A stretch of 64,000 nucleotides of DNA from Anastrepha obliqua (lineage: Eukaryota; Arthropoda; Insecta; Diptera; Tephritidae). Below, in pieces: positions 8,942-19,425 of the stretch. The position numbers and the translations under genes are program-made. The notes beneath the pieces are model-generated. The model was not told where the DNA came from. It did not search any database and saw nothing but the letters and a program-made list of their open reading frames with translations. Numbering within the stretch: the first letter of the stretch is position 1; every line of letters starts with the position of its first letter. The stretch is taken from contig NC_072896.1 of assembly GCF_027943255.1 (NCBI RefSeq), positions 117,707,879 to 117,771,878 of the forward strand, read 5' to 3'.

Positions 8942-10495
8942 AGTTCAAAGTTTACGAATTTACGAAAGCCACCAATTCCAAGTCGTCAAAAAGTGGCAAC
9001 TTCAACGGCCCGAAGCGACCATTTAGTTGTCTGCTACAGCCTAGTTTACCCATTCAATAACAGTGGGCAGCCAAATTGCCGCCAACAAATCTCAAAACAA
9101 CTGTGAATTTGTATTACAGCCTTGGCAATTTCTAACTGCTTTGCACAAAAACAAAAAACGTTGCTTGTGTAACAATAAAAAATAATGTCAACTTTATGTG
9201 GCTTAAAAAATCGAAGATGAATAAGCGCCAAACAACAATACCATTAAGCAAATACAGTAGATTGAAAGAAGAAGAAAAATGTACCAAGTAAAGCGCCACT
9301 CGCTTTGCTGTTCACTTAGAAACTATGAGCGCCACAAGAAGCAGCGAAAGGAAGAAAGAATTAGCCGCAAAAAACAATTTTTGAAAAAAAAATGATGTCA
9401 AAGCGACATTTCCGCGACATTGTTCTCACCATCAACTTTACTAAGCTGGCGCACTCACTCCGAAATGAGAGGGCGGGAGTCGGCAAAAGAAATCTAACGC
9501 CGAACATGCCATCCAATCAGCCGCACAATCACTGAGCGGCGCACCCGCTGCCGGCGGTCCTGTTGCTCCAAGGGGTGACATTATTTTTCATGTCAACTCG
9601 TCGGCGGCAGTTAAGAATGTGGCAGCCGTGGTAGGGGTGTTGAAGGCAATTGTGGGGCAACGGGATGGGGCTGAGGATGTGTGTGGGGTACGCAGATATC
9701 TCGCACACAATCGTTTGCTCTGTTGATTGTCTTCGGTTTGTCGGGTGTATTTCGTGTCTCCCTCAATGGCCTACACAATTGCACGGCTTTTGGCTTTTCA
9801 ATTGTGCGCTTGTATCCTACCTCCAGGGTAGGCAGGTAGCTTTCTGAAGGTGTTTCCACGTGAGTGCCATCTTTTGGGGATTTTTGCGTGGAGCCAATGC
9901 TGCTCACACGCACACCTTTCAATTGTTGTTGTTCACTTACACAATGTTCTCATTCTTCGTCCTCTTTTCCGAAAGTTCACCCACTACCCAGGCGCTTTTA
10001 TCTTTTCCTCCACTTCATTCTTTTGTCATCAGCTGGAATTGGTTTTTAATGTTTCCGCTGAGATACGTTAAGAATAATTGTTTTGCCTGTGTTGTTTTTC
10101 CGTTTTGCATTTCTTTTTTCTTTCCTTTTTTTTAACATAACTTCTAAGGCAGAAACTTTTGCGCTAAGTGTCCTTGTTTAGCTTTGGTATTGCCCACAGG
10201 TGTTGTTGGCCCTGTTATTTTATTCGATTGCCGCGCGTTATTTTAATTTCTCTTTGTTGCTCTTTTAAATACCTTAAGTGCCGTTATAGTGCTATTTTTT
10301 CTAAGCAGTTGACAAAAAGCTTGAAGTTTTTTCCTTGTGTTTTGAATAATTCATTTGGCGTTGGGTTAAGTGTTGGCAAAATGTTTTCTTGAAATTTTTA
10401 TTTGCAGAAGTGATTGGGTGGTACTTCCAAGTGAGTGTTTGTGGTTTGAAATTTCGTAGCCACATACAAAATCAGGTTTAAAACGAGCTCTAAGT
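8942..10495. other. No gene recognised
   Basis: AT-rich DNA with overlapping short open frames on both strands (densest at 9611-10135). They have low-complexity Phe/Ser composition and no motif. No repeat shared with the rest of the window was noticed. Confidence 0.45.
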
Positions 10496-10600
10496 TCTTC
10501 TTTTTGATTGGCGTGATAACGACTTAAGCTAGTTTGGCTAAGTTGAACAAAGCGCGCCAGTCGCCAGCTGGACACACCAAAGAAGCCAAGTCCTTCTCCA
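10496..10600 (-). mobile_element. (GAA)n-tailed LINE, 3' terminus
   Basis: Antisense copy of the 3' end of the LINE at 46559-47640: TTGATTGGCGTGATAACG, AACAAAGCGCGCCAGTCG, GGACACACCAA and AAGCCAAGTCCTTCTCCA. Only about 100 bases remain and the TTC tail is reduced to TTCTTCTTT. Confidence 0.75.
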
Positions 10601-11249
10601 AGTTACTGTGGGCATTTTGTCATATTCCCAAAGGCGTGAGATTTTTAGTTCATTGATGATTCACAATATAGACAAATATGCAGAAAACGATTGCATTACT
10701 TTGATGCTTCATCCCTTACTTAGTCATCAGATAAATTTTAAGCCAAAAGAGCCTGTGCTCAGAAATCAAATTCTACTTCTTCCAGCTGACTCACCTCGCT
10801 TCAGTTTATGAGTAATTATAGGAGGACCTTGATAAGTTTATTTTAATAACTTTTTTGCCTTAAAAATTATTTTTTTACTTTTTAAGATTTATGGCGAAAT
10901 TTTGATACAAAGCTTTTTTTTACTAATTTAAAGCCCTCACCCATCTGTTTAAATGTAATTTTTATTTTTCCTACAAGGCACAAAAACGTCCCATGGGCGA
11001 AAGAGTTGGAAAGCTAATTTTTTCTAACTAAATTATTTTTGCATTATTCCTCATAAAATTGCTAAACATAATTAATGCCTCAGTTGTAAAGATGTTACGA
11101 TTTACATACATATGCTATTTCATCCTAAGAAGAAATAAAATATTAATCTCTCTAAAATCATCAGATCTAAACTTAAAAGAGAGTATTTCAGATATTATAA
11201 AGGGGGCTACCCTTTGCCATAAGCCATTATGAGATCGTTCCTATTATTA
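10601..11249. other. No gene recognised
   Basis: AT-rich sequence without recognisable coding or repeat structure. It ends at the TTATTA target site (11244-11249) of the next transposon. Confidence 0.45.
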
Positions 11250-11795
11250 CACTGCGTTACAAAAACGAACTTTTTTTCTGTCCTATGAACCAAATATACT
11301 TTTTCAGAAAGGGGAGAAAAAATAAAAATACACGTGTGTCGGCGATTTTCATGTACACGTCAGATTTTTTTTTTATGTATAAAATATAGAGCTCGTAGTC
11401 CGCCTGTGTGAAAAATTTTGGATCAATTTTTAACCCTTTTTCCGTGATCCAATAGCGCTGAATTTCTGCAGGCAGACTCGTGGACATGTTTTTATTATGT
11501 GAAATTAAAAAAAAAATTTTATCAGTTCGCAGATTTTCTTGAATTTTTTTTTTTCTAAAAAAAAACATTTTTTCTAAATTTTCGGCATAACTTGAAGGGA
11601 CTCCAAATTTTTAAACAACTTATTAACCTGTAATTTATTGTTTCATACAACACACTCTGTGCCGTTTGTGTGTTTGTTACAGTTCCGGAAGTTCCGATCA
11701 TCTGACAGTTGCGCTACTAGGTGACGTATACTTTGACAGTTGTTTTAAGTTCTGTTACGCGAAAACGTCTTTCTGTATATTTCATCTTACGAAAA

Positions 11796-12812
11796 ATGCA
11801 GTGCCCGACTCGAAATAACTTTTGTTACGTTTGTGGCTTATTCGCACCAAGTAAAAATTTTAAAAATATTACGAAAACAGTGGATAATTCGTTTCAGAAA
11901 ATATTTAAGACTGCTTATGTTCCTTACTTGTGGTATACTCCGGAAGTCGTGTGCGACTATTGATATAGAAATTTATGCAAGTTTACTGATGGAAGGTCAA
12001 CAATAAAGTACTCTGTAACAACAATTTGGATGCCACGTACGGAGCACTGCAGTGAACTGTGCTACTTTTGCATAACTTTTACTCAAACTAAAGGGTACCA
12101 ATACTTTCGCCGCAACAAAATTCGCTACGCTAATGTGGTGGCCGCCGTAGCCGAATGGGTTGGTGCGTGATTACCATTCGGAATTCACAGAGAGGTCGTT
12201 GGTTCGAATCTCGGTGAAAGCAAAATTAATAAAAACATTTTTCTAATAGCGGTCGCCCATCGGCAGGCAATGGCAAACCTCCGAGTGTATTTCTGCCATG
12301 AAAAAGCTCCTCATAAAAATATCTGCCGTTCGGAGTCGGCTTGAAACTGTAGGTCCCTCCATTTGTTGAACAACATCAAGACGCACACCACAAATAGGAG
12401 GAGGAGCTCGGCCAAACACCTAACAGAAGTGTACGCGCCAATTATTTATTTTTTTTTTTTTAATGTAGAATCGGTTATTCCAGCGGTTCTGTACTCACCA
12501 GAAGAACGTATAGCGGCTTCAATGGAGATTTTTGATGATGTTCCCGAATTAAGGGATGGAGAACCAACAGTAGCACCAACAATGCATAATTGGAAAATAT
12601 GCTGCGATCTAAAAGTGGTCGGATTACTCATGGGTGTTAGGCGTGGATTTCCAACCCTCCAGTGCTTTTTGTGTACATGGGAAGGTCGCAAAAAAGATCA
12701 GCATTACACTGAATTTAAGGGGAAGCCGCGAACATGCTACAAAGTAGGCGTAGAAAGTATAGAAAATCTACCATTAGTGCAGCCATCAAGAATTGCTCGT
12801 TTAAAGTTATAA
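11796..12812 (+). pseudogene. Zinc-finger transposon protein, broken by a SINE
   Basis: From the ATG at 11796 it reads CPTRNNFCYVCGLFAPSKNF and ends the first block at PYLWYTPEVVCDY before a TGA at about 11962. The same frame continues after the stop with KFTDGRSTIKYS, IWMPRTEHCSELCYFC and YFRRNKIRYANV to the SINE at 12137. After the SINE, in the same frame, come ESVIPAVLYSPEERIA, HNWKICCDLKVVGLLMGVRR and FPTLQCFLCTWEGRKKDQHY, ending at TAA 12812. Two CxxC-type knuckles (CYVC, CYFC) and FPTLQCFLC match an abundant, poorly characterised arthropod family I recall with CFVCG and PCFLCLWDSR blocks. The C-terminal half of that family is absent. Function is unknown; a transposition role is inferred from the flanking inverted repeats. 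Confidence 0.7.
12137..12460 (+). mobile_element. tRNA-derived SINE, copy 3 (best preserved)
   Basis: A 324 bp element flanked by TAATGT (12131-12136 and 12461-12466). The head carries a pol III A-box TAGCCGAATGG (12148-12158) and B-box GGTTCGAATCT (12201-12211), spaced 53 bases as in tRNA genes. The body is common to all copies, then CTCGGCCAAACACC, CGCGCCAATT and a T-rich tail. It is inserted in the coding region of the zinc-finger transposon gene; removing it with one duplication restores the reading frame. Confidence 0.9.
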
Positions 12813-12939
12813 AAAACAAAAAGAAAATTGTGACGTGTACATGAAAATCGCTGATACACGTGTATTTTTATTTTTAATCCCCTTTCCGAAAAAGTATATT
12901 TGGTTCATAGGACAGAATGTGTGTAACGCGGTGTTATTA

Positions 12940-13340
12940 TATATGTTTTTTTTTTATTATTTGTCAGAAATAGGTATTTTGACAAAGAAATTACCTGTTA
13001 ATAACGCTAACCCTTTCGATCCGAAAGCCGCTGAGGTAAAGGGAACTTGTTTTACGTGTTCAATCGTTACAATAGGGAAAATAAAAGCATTCCATCACTT
13101 CAGGATTTAAATAGGGTAAAAGGGGTGGTGGGAGGGGCTGGGACATATATGTTCCGTCCATGTTTTTGAATGGGACTTATATGTCCCGATTAGTATTTTA
13201 TGATCCGGTACCTCATATATAATTGCACTTTGATTTTATATGAAACTAATTTTATTTGGAATGCAATTAATTGTTTCGGTAAAAAATATAATTGAAAATA
13301 ATACAAAAGCAATGTATTTACCTTTAAAAAGTTTGGTCTT
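12940..13340. other. Intervening DNA with paired palindromes
   Basis: No gene is seen. Two near-palindromes, GGGACATATATGTTCC (about 13139-13154) and GGGACTTATATGTCCC (about 13171-13186), lie about 160 bases beyond the stop codon of the piggyBac gene. They may be subterminal repeats of that element. A clear TTAA-flanked terminus was not found. Confidence 0.4.
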
Positions 13341-13344
13341 TATT

Positions 13345-14891
13345 TATGGTGCGGAGCGAAGCAATCTTTGCAGAGAGGAATCTGATATTCTTCCCAAATC
13401 GTTTTTGTTCTCCTCTCTTTTTTTTAATCTGCACAGCCTGTGCAACGACTTCGATTGGGAATTGGAATGGGTAGGTGACCTGCGGCTAGCTTCCTTTTTC
13501 TTCCTCACGTGCCACTACGTTGAACAGCCTCTCTTTCCTTCCCTTCAGCAATCATGTGTTCCGCCAGCTCTATCATAAAGTCTATAAGTGTTTTTTGTTT
13601 CCGTGAAAGTTGCGAACTGATTACCCAACAATTTCCTACTGGCATCATTAACAATCGGTAAAAACTTTTTCCTCCATTTATTAGACTTCCGATCCAACTC
13701 ATATTGCCCTGCAATTTGATCTCGGTCAACTCCCCCCATTATCTGTCTATAAAATTTTATAATTTCGGGGCAGTCCACGTTAACTTTTTGACCATTTTTT
13801 TAATTTCTTTTCTATTATGGAGATTTCAGAGGTTTGACAATTGCTTACAATTACTACTTCCTCGGTATCTTGCCATTTAGCATACTTTATACCAGTGTTG
13901 CTTTCTCGGAAAACGCATTGACCTCTGTTTAGCTTTGTGCTGATGACTGGCAATTTTTTGCGATTCGACATAATAGTTCCTAACGCTGCGTAATTAATAG
14001 TATCTAGAAGATTGATATTTGTGAAGAACCGATCAAAACACAGAGTCACCGTTTCTCGGATTGTTGCAGCTAACTGATTTACCACGCGCTCGCCTAGAGT
14101 TCCATCGACATTTCCATCTTCTTTCCCACAATAGATATTAAAAATTTATTGAATTTCGTCATGCTTTCATCGATACTTTGGTAAGCACTTTCGTTCCCTT
14201 GCAAATCGAGACTTTAGGCACTCAACCATGTCTTCCACGTAATTAAGTTTGGATGCTCCCTCAGGGTTTTCAGGTGAAGCAAAGTACATTTTCGATGATA
14301 GTAACTGAAATCTATCCTTCGTTATAGCCGATTTTACTGCATCGTTTCCCATAGAATTATGTTTTGACCAATAGTGTCTTACAGATGGCAAATGGTTATA
14401 TGACATAATTATCATGCAACCAATAACGATGTTCATTTCGCCAATATCTGTTAGCTTTATATTTTTGTACGTTGGTTTTGAGTTTCGCATTATCTCAATA
14501 TGTTCGTTCGTGCACTGGGTAAAACGCATAAAAAGGCTTTCAGGGAAAACTTTCATAAATATATTGTAAAGATTGTCAGTCCTCTCAAAGCTATGAGCAA
14601 TATCGGGAAGTCGATAGCTACATAGTTACTGTTTTTATTGGTAAAAACTCCGCGCGGGGAGAAGACCATATAGTGGCAATATTTGCAGAATCAGCTGTAG
14701 AACGTGTTACTGCCAAAATATTTTCTGCATCCTCCTCATTACTATCATCCGTATCTCTTTCATCAGCAGATGAAACCTCACTATAAGAAGGCTCATAATT
14801 ATTACTGCTACCGTTCGTTTGAAAAGTCGTCATCCTCATTAGATGATTCCAAAATATTAGCAATGGCATCTTTATCAAGCTTTTTGGGCAT
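13345..14891 (-). pseudogene. piggyBac-family transposase, decayed
   Basis: The minus strand starts at ATG 14891 with PKKLDKDAIANILESSNEDD, followed by an acidic Ser/Asp/Glu stretch, then the catalytic region: FTQCTNEHIEI, IGCMIIMSYNHLPSVRHYWS, SIDESMTKFN (first Asp), LCFDRFFTNINLLDTI (second Asp), GTIMSNRKKLP, and CPEIIKFYRQIMGGVDRDQI (third Asp). Near the end PLCKDCFAPHHK resembles the Cys-rich domain. At least four frame changes (near 14600, 14160, 14100 and 13780) and stops break it. All three catalytic aspartates remain readable in different frames. piggyBac transposases cut and paste at TTAA; this one cannot. Confidence 0.88.
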
Positions 14892-14920
14892 TATGAGTCT
14901 GTAATAATATCAGTACCTAC

Positions 14921-15258
14921 GGCGGCCGCCGTAGCCGAATGGGTTGGTGCGTGACTACCATTCGGAATTCACAGAGAGAACGTAGGTTCGAATCTCGGTG
15001 AAACACCAAAATTAAATGAAAAAGAAAAACATTTTTCTAATAGCGGTCGCCCCTCGGCAGACAATGGCAAACCTCCGAGTGTATTTCTGCCACGAAAAAG
15101 CTCCTCATAAAAATATCTGCCGTTCGGAGTCGGCTTAAAAACTGTAGGTCCATCCATTTGTGGAACAACATCAAGACGCACACCACAAATAGGAGGAGGA
15201 GCTCGGCCAAATACCTAACAAATGATGTAGACGCGAATTATTTTTATTATTATTATTG
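14921..15258 (+). mobile_element. tRNA-derived SINE, copy 4
   Basis: Clear A-box TAGCCGAATGG (14932-14942) and B-box GGTTCGAATCT (14985-14995), full body, CTCGGCCAAATACC, ACGCGAATT and a TTATTATT tail. It lies just upstream of the piggyBac start codon, so it probably inserted in that element's 5' region. No clear target duplication was found. Confidence 0.88.
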
Positions 15259-15374
15259 CAAACCTTATTAATGGTATACATACATATGTATGTAGCTGTC
15301 CGTATATGGCCCAAACAAGCAAAATGCTAGCAGTCACATTAAGGGTGTTCTGTGCCTTTCATTCACTGTTGCAT

Positions 15375-15960
15375 AAAAACGTCTACAACTCTTGCCATGA
15401 TCGGTTAAGGAAAGCAGAAATTGCTCTGTTTGCTTGCAAACGTTTGCTTGGAAGAAGATGGAGTCTTCAACCTGAGTATACTTTATGGATCATTATATGA
15501 CCGATTTTATCTCACGGATCGGTAGTTTGGTGGAGAGCTCTTCGAAGAGATTACAACATCAAATTACTGGGCAGAATACAAATATCAACCTGTGCAATAA
15601 CGGTCGGTGCAATTAGCTCATGTCCTTGGGACGCTCTTAATGCACTGAAAGGTACTTTAATCAATTGCTTTGAGGAGCTGTGCCCACTCAGGCAAAGTAG
15701 ACAAGGGAAAGCGGTTCCTTGGTGGAACCCTGAACTGTCGAAGTTTCGTGTAGGGTCCAGAAAACTTCTTAATAAGGCCTTAATATCAAGAAGATGGCTA
15801 CCATGAGTGCATTTAGGTAAAATGAAGCGGGTCGCTGGAAAGAAAAAACGTATTGTCATTCCAGTCTATTATTGTGGCAAACTTAGTTCACCTCGGGGAG
15901 CACTGATTACATCGGCCCAATCGGTGATATTCAATAGGAATTTTGCCACTCTCTTTCCAT
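15375..15960 (+). pseudogene. Shuffled LINE fragments
   Basis: The plus strand reads ALFACKRLLGRRWSLQPEYT (an RT thumb-region block; compare CKRVAGKSWGCSPR at 37.1 kb) at about 15420-15480. After a break, NCFEELCPLRQSRQGKAVPW joined to WNPELSKFRVGSRKLLNKAL (spacer between endonuclease and RT) follows at about 15660-15780. The order is reversed relative to an intact LINE ORF2, so two copies or a rearrangement are involved. The right end abuts a DD41D transposon at 15993. Confidence 0.55.
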
Positions 15961-15994
15961 CGAAGGAAGAATGAAGTACTTTTACTAAACAATA

Positions 15995-16462
15995 CAGGGT
16001 GGGCCATATAGCGTTTGCTTTTTGAACCATCTATTTTTTTTGAGAATGGTAACACAAATGACATGTCAAATGTGTTCATAATTTACTTAAAGGTTTGACA
16101 TTTACGAAATGGGACGCTATGCGCTTGAACAAAATTGGGAAATATTGAAAACCTATTTCCAAAGTGGTGAGTCTCCTTCTTCTTCCGCGGTTACAGTAAA
16201 TGGCGAGCGTTACCGTGACATGCTCAACGAGTTGTTTAAAAAAATTGAGGAGGATGACATGGACGGCATTTGGTTTCAACAGGACGGTGCAACTTGTCAC
16301 ACTGCCAAAGTTACACCCGAACTTTTGGCTACCGTTTTTGACAACCGAATAATCAGCCGAAATTCCGATATCAATTGGCCCCCTCGGAGCTGTGATTTAA
16401 ACCCGTTGGACTATTTTTTGTGGGAGCCGTTAAAGACAAATGCTATGCGAACCATCCAGAGA
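15995..16462 (+). mobile_element. DD41D (rosa-type) Tc1/mariner element, copy 1, truncated
   Basis: It starts after TA with CAGGGTGGGCCATATAGCG, identical to the start of the element at 37492. The frame from 16109 gives RYALEQNWEILKTYFQSGES (start of the DNA-binding domain), then jumps by internal deletion to AVTVNGERYRDMLNELF, IWFQQDGATCHTA (second catalytic Asp) and SCDLNPLDYFLW (third). There are 41 residues between the second and third Asp, the DD41D signature of rosa elements, first described in the tephritid Ceratitis rosa. The 3' end and right inverted repeat are missing. Confidence 0.82.
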
Positions 16463-16624
16463 TGATCGTGAAGCTTGTAGGGTACTAATCGCAGATTTCT
16501 CTTTTAAATATAAAAATAAATACAATATCGCTATTCTTGCGCATAGCCAAGTTGCACTGTATTCGGCTACAACAAATCTAAACTGGCTGGCCTTATCAAC
16601 TTGAGCGTAAACCATAACGTTACC

Positions 16625-17080
16625 TAAGGCTGGGTCGCGTGATATCGGAGCATTGAACGAAACGAAAAAGCGGACGAGGTGGCAAGATCTGCCACTGGGG
16701 ATCTGCCATGGATGGATAACATTCTTGCAGAATAGGTATTCCCACCACTGAGTGCAATCAAGAATGCAATCTCCTCAAAAAATCTGCGAATCGCGTATTG
16801 TTCGTGGAGGGATCAGACAACCTGCTGTCACGGCAGTGATAACTGGCTTTTGACCCATATGAGAGCAAGCACTTAAAATGGGCATTCCCTAAAATATATA
16901 CTGTCGTTGTTGTAATCAGCCGGAGAAAAGGCAACTATCTTCCACTTCTTCTGTGAATTCGCTGCCCTATGGAAGGCAAGAATGTTAATCCTTGGCAAAC
17001 CGCTTTTCGAAAACCTAGAAGAGCTAGCCAGAATGGACGTAAACAACCTTATATGGTTGTAGCACAATCGCACTGACTAA
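16625..17080 (+). pseudogene. LINE RNase H / C-terminal fragment
   Basis: Across two frames the plus strand reads ERNEKADEVARSATGDLPWM, SAIKNAISSKNLRIAYCSWR, then near 16930 sequence matching a LINE C-terminal cysteine-knuckle tail. GNEKADE is the last RNase H block of I/R1/LOA-type LINEs (final catalytic Asp). Stops and frameshifts abound. Confidence 0.55.
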
Positions 17081-17089
17081 ATATAGTCA

Positions 17090-18076
17090 TGTTGATATAA
17101 TCGTATAACTTGTTGGTAGCGATAATGTGGCAACAAATTAGTGCGAAAACACTAATTGGATTCTTGAAGCATCACCACTTCAACCAACTAACCAACCAAT
17201 CTTGCCTTAATGACAAGTATCCAAGTTTTTATTGCTCGACCACATACCCAGAAAATATTGCCTTGCATACCAATCAATGGTTAGAAGCCGTTCATCCGCT
17301 ACCAGAGTAAGGAGGTAGGTAGGAAGGTTAGTTGGCAAGAGTACCCCAGGTACACTACAAGTAGCACATACGTACCGTTTTGATACCATAATGTGGACCA
17401 CTACCTGTGAAAAAATTTAAGGAAGAAAAAACCGTCTACAGCCATCCAGTGCTGTTGATATAGTGGAGGAGAGAAAAGCGATCTAGACTGGAATATTTCT
17501 TCAAGCCATCCCCAAAGGGCACGCTAAGGAATCTCAAGCGCCTAGCCGCCAGAGCCGGACATTTGCAGAGAAGGTATTCAACAGTCTCTTTCTCTGCACG
17601 ATCCCCACAGCTTCGTCAGTAGGGGTGAGCAGTGAGCAGTGAACACCGCAATGAGTTTGGAAATTGAATGGCGGGGGACTCCCAACTTCAGTGGGGAACT
17701 TTTTATTTAATTTTTAGCAAGCAGTAATCCAATATTTTATGCACTTACGTACAAGAAATTATCATAATTTTATTTTTATTCTTCTTCTTCTACTTCTTAA
17801 TCCTACCAACCAATTCTGGCAGTCGTTTTTTTCATTCCAGCTAAAACCAGTTAGAAGCACCAAGTGAAGGAAAATGTTTTTTTTTTCGCGAACTCTCCAA
17901 TACAAGATGAGTTTTTTTTGCTCTGATACCACCAAAAGAGGCCGTATTTAGTACTTTAATAGCTGAAGCATTCGTATCGAACCTCACAACTTCGCTATAC
18001 CAATTAAGTTGCATAAATTTATCAATAAAACACAAGCAAATCAAGTGACGAGCAAATTTTTATTAACGAACCTGCT
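17090..18076. other. No gene; possible LINE 3' UTR debris
   Basis: 17330-17620 resembles sequence near 41000-41060 (TTGATACCATA...GTGG and GTTGTGATACCATAGAGG), which suggests a common LINE 3' UTR, but the match is short. The remainder is AT-rich with TTC-rich stretches (17780-17800). No coding sequence is seen. Confidence 0.35.
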
Positions 18077-19425
18077 ATTTTTTTTGGTTTTGGCGGTGAG
18101 GTTGAATTAAAAATGCCTTCGCACCATATAGTAACCGTCACTACTACGTGTGTGGAGATTCCAATAAAAATATCCCGCATTGCTTCGAGGTAGAGGGCCA
18201 AGATGGAGACCTAAGAAGGACACTTACTTCCTCACCCTGCGTCCAGGGTCACCTCTTTTGAGAAACCAATGCCTAACACTCTTCAGTATAACTTTCCATT
18301 TCACGCTTCTTTTTTTGGATAATATCCTCAGCGAAGTTTGCGACGGCATTCCATTTTTCTTCATCTATCATCATTTTCTCGATTATTTCTTCAGGTGCAA
18401 ATACACCAATAGCTCGTTCTAGACCTGTTTTCTCTATGTTCCACCTCTCGCATTTAAAGAAGGTGTGCTCTGCATCATCATACTCAGTATCTCCATATAT
18501 ACAGTTTAGTAGGCTCACTTTCCCATTCGCCACAAATACTTGCGAAAGAACCCATGTCCGGACAAAAACTGTGTGAGGTTATAGTTAACCTCATCGTTTT
18601 TTGTTCTAACCACTTTTTTAGATCAGTTATTGCTCTAACTCTCCATCTCCCATCAGAGTTCCATCTTGCCTGCTAAAGTTTGAGCATGTGAACCCTAATA
18701 TCGGAGAAGCCTGGTACTGGAATTACTGTGATTTTTGCCTCCCATCTCCGCTTGCGCTCTTGTGCTAGAATATCTATAGGGATGGTTCCGCTGATAATTA
18801 AACCGCTGCTTCAGATACTGTTCTATATGACGAAGCCACTTTGAGAGCTTAGGTGCGTTGCACAGATTGCAAAGTTTTCCGCCGGCATTGCACCCTTAGC
18901 GAATCTGCCCATATTTCGCATCCGTATAAGACAATCGAGTTCGTCGTGTCCATTAAAAGTTTTCGCTTGTTTTGCGTTGGACCTCCAAGGTTTGCCATGA
19001 GCTTACTTAACATGCCGCTTACTTTGGCAGCTCTTGTGGCAGCATGGTTTATATGCGCCCAGTAGGTTAGCCTTGTGTCTAATTGCACTCCTACGTATTT
19101 GACCACTCTTTGTGTTGTATAGTGGCTCCGAGTACTTGTATATCTACTTCTAATGGGATACGTCTGTTGGTTAAAAGGATTAGCTCTGTTTTCTCTGTGG
19201 CCAGCTTTAATCCATGGTCTTCTAGCTAAACTCGGATCATTACCTGATTTAACTTTCTTTTGGCTTCGTCAGTGTTTGGAGCGATTGTTATAGATGCAAT
19301 GTCATCTGCGTATCCCACTAAATGCACATCCTCAGGTATTTTTATTCGAAGGATTTCATCATAGCTTATATTTCAAAGTTCAGGTCCGTGTATTGGTCCT
19401 TGATCCGCACCTGCTGTTATTTATT
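18077..19425 (-). pseudogene. R1-clade LINE, RT core to 3' end
   Basis: The minus strand from 19425 reads DQGPIHGPEL, NISYDEILRIKIPEDVHLVG, YADDIAS, TEKTELILLTNRRIPLEVDI, then (19106-18849) KYVGVQLDTRLTYWAHINHA, NLGGPTQNKRKLL and LYGCEIWADSLR, and finally YGDTEYDDAEHTFFKCERW at 18480. These are R1-clade RT and C-terminal blocks. Several frameshifts and stops occur. The 3' end is a run of T (18077-18085) after a UTR shared with 31805-32130 and 57066. This copy keeps YADD. Confidence 0.82.

Larger units (their letters stand above)
11250..12933 (+). mobile_element. DNA transposon with >100 bp inverted repeats
   Basis: The left end (11250-11362) and right end (12831-12933) are inverted copies of one another, beginning CACTGCGTTAC and ending GTAACGCGGTG, with long shared blocks such as TCCTATGAACCAAATATACT. 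TTATTA occurs on both sides (11244-11249 and 12934-12939), a 6 bp target-site duplication. Inside lies a decayed gene with a Cys-rich N-terminus, plus a SINE insertion. Without the SINE the element is about 1.36 kb, too small for the usual full-length protein, so it is internally deleted. I cannot name the superfamily; the long repeats and 6 bp duplication resemble Dada-type elements only loosely. Confidence 0.82.

Noticed and set aside
9611..10135. Possible small genes (65-103 residues) on both strands
   Set aside because: Antisense and overlapping, without motif or homologous repeat; composition-driven.
12137..12230. tRNA gene
   Set aside because: A- and B-boxes are present but no complete cloverleaf or processed end; the sequence continues into the SINE body and recurs in other copies.
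12363..12470. Upstream start codon for the second block of the zinc-finger transposon gene (MLNNIKTH...)
   Set aside because: Those codons belong to the SINE; the gene frame enters from the SINE's target duplication at 12461.
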